Part shown: positions 5,891-5,902 of the stretch, piece by piece
Layout: the number at the start of each line of letters is the position of its first letter
How positions within the stretch are numbered: position 1 is the first letter of the stretch
Assembly (NCBI GenBank): GCA_014379665.1
Contig: JACMLK010000358.1
Coordinates: 1 to 5,902, forward strand
DNA from: Saprospiraceae bacterium
GTDB lineage: Bacteria > Bacteroidota > Bacteroidia > Chitinophagales > Saprospiraceae
DNA: 5,902 nucleotides
Reading direction: 5' to 3'
Made by a program: the position numbers and the translations under genes
The notes under the pieces: generated by a model
Database searches by the model: none
What the model was told of the DNA's origin: nothing
What the model saw: only the letters and a program-made list of their open reading frames with translations

Positions 5891-5902
5891 TGTAGAATGT
5901 CA

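Overview
The window looks like Bacteroidota chromosome, possibly from an environmental Saprospiria/Chitinophagia-like lineage. The evidence is AT-rich DNA, no clear Shine-Dalgarno sequences before the start codons, TAnnTTTG-like -7 boxes upstream of genes, and typical protein families. The phylum is an inference, and nothing here fixes a genus.

Layout: positions 1-456 are a gene-free, repeat-rich stretch. It holds three 17-bp direct repeats at exact 32-bp spacing (24-104), followed by a degenerate 10-11 bp tandem array (156-273). A small unrecognised three-helix membrane protein lies on the + strand (457-750). It converges on a two-gene minus-strand operon of bacterial PH-domain membrane proteins: a short YdbS-like protein (2292-2837), then a long YdbT-like protein (818-2305), overlapping by 14 bp. 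After a 777-bp gap comes a minus-strand gene for a multi-spanning GT-C/TMTC-like membrane protein with C-terminal TPR repeats (3615-5543).

The most notable content is non-coding. A ~227-bp repeat occurs twice in the same orientation (2957-3184 and 5665-5890), roughly 93% identical by eye, so the TMTC/TPR gene sits between direct repeats. Both copies lie at the same distance upstream of a minus-strand gene. The repeat core folds on paper into an 11-bp closing stem around three successive hairpins. A third, diverged relative lies at 3246-3344. It keeps the single-stranded blocks TGAACGAT, GACA and AAGTGAAGG, but replaces both arms of the intervening 7-bp stem with a different, perfectly complementary pair. 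This covariation suggests selection for a folded RNA or single-stranded DNA. The family is not recognised; it could be a non-coding RNA, a non-autonomous mobile element or a REP-like repeat.

The two PH proteins probably form one membrane complex linked to envelope stress. The TMTC/TPR protein probably acts at the membrane in glycan transfer. No functional link between the two loci can be seen beyond the shared upstream repeat.
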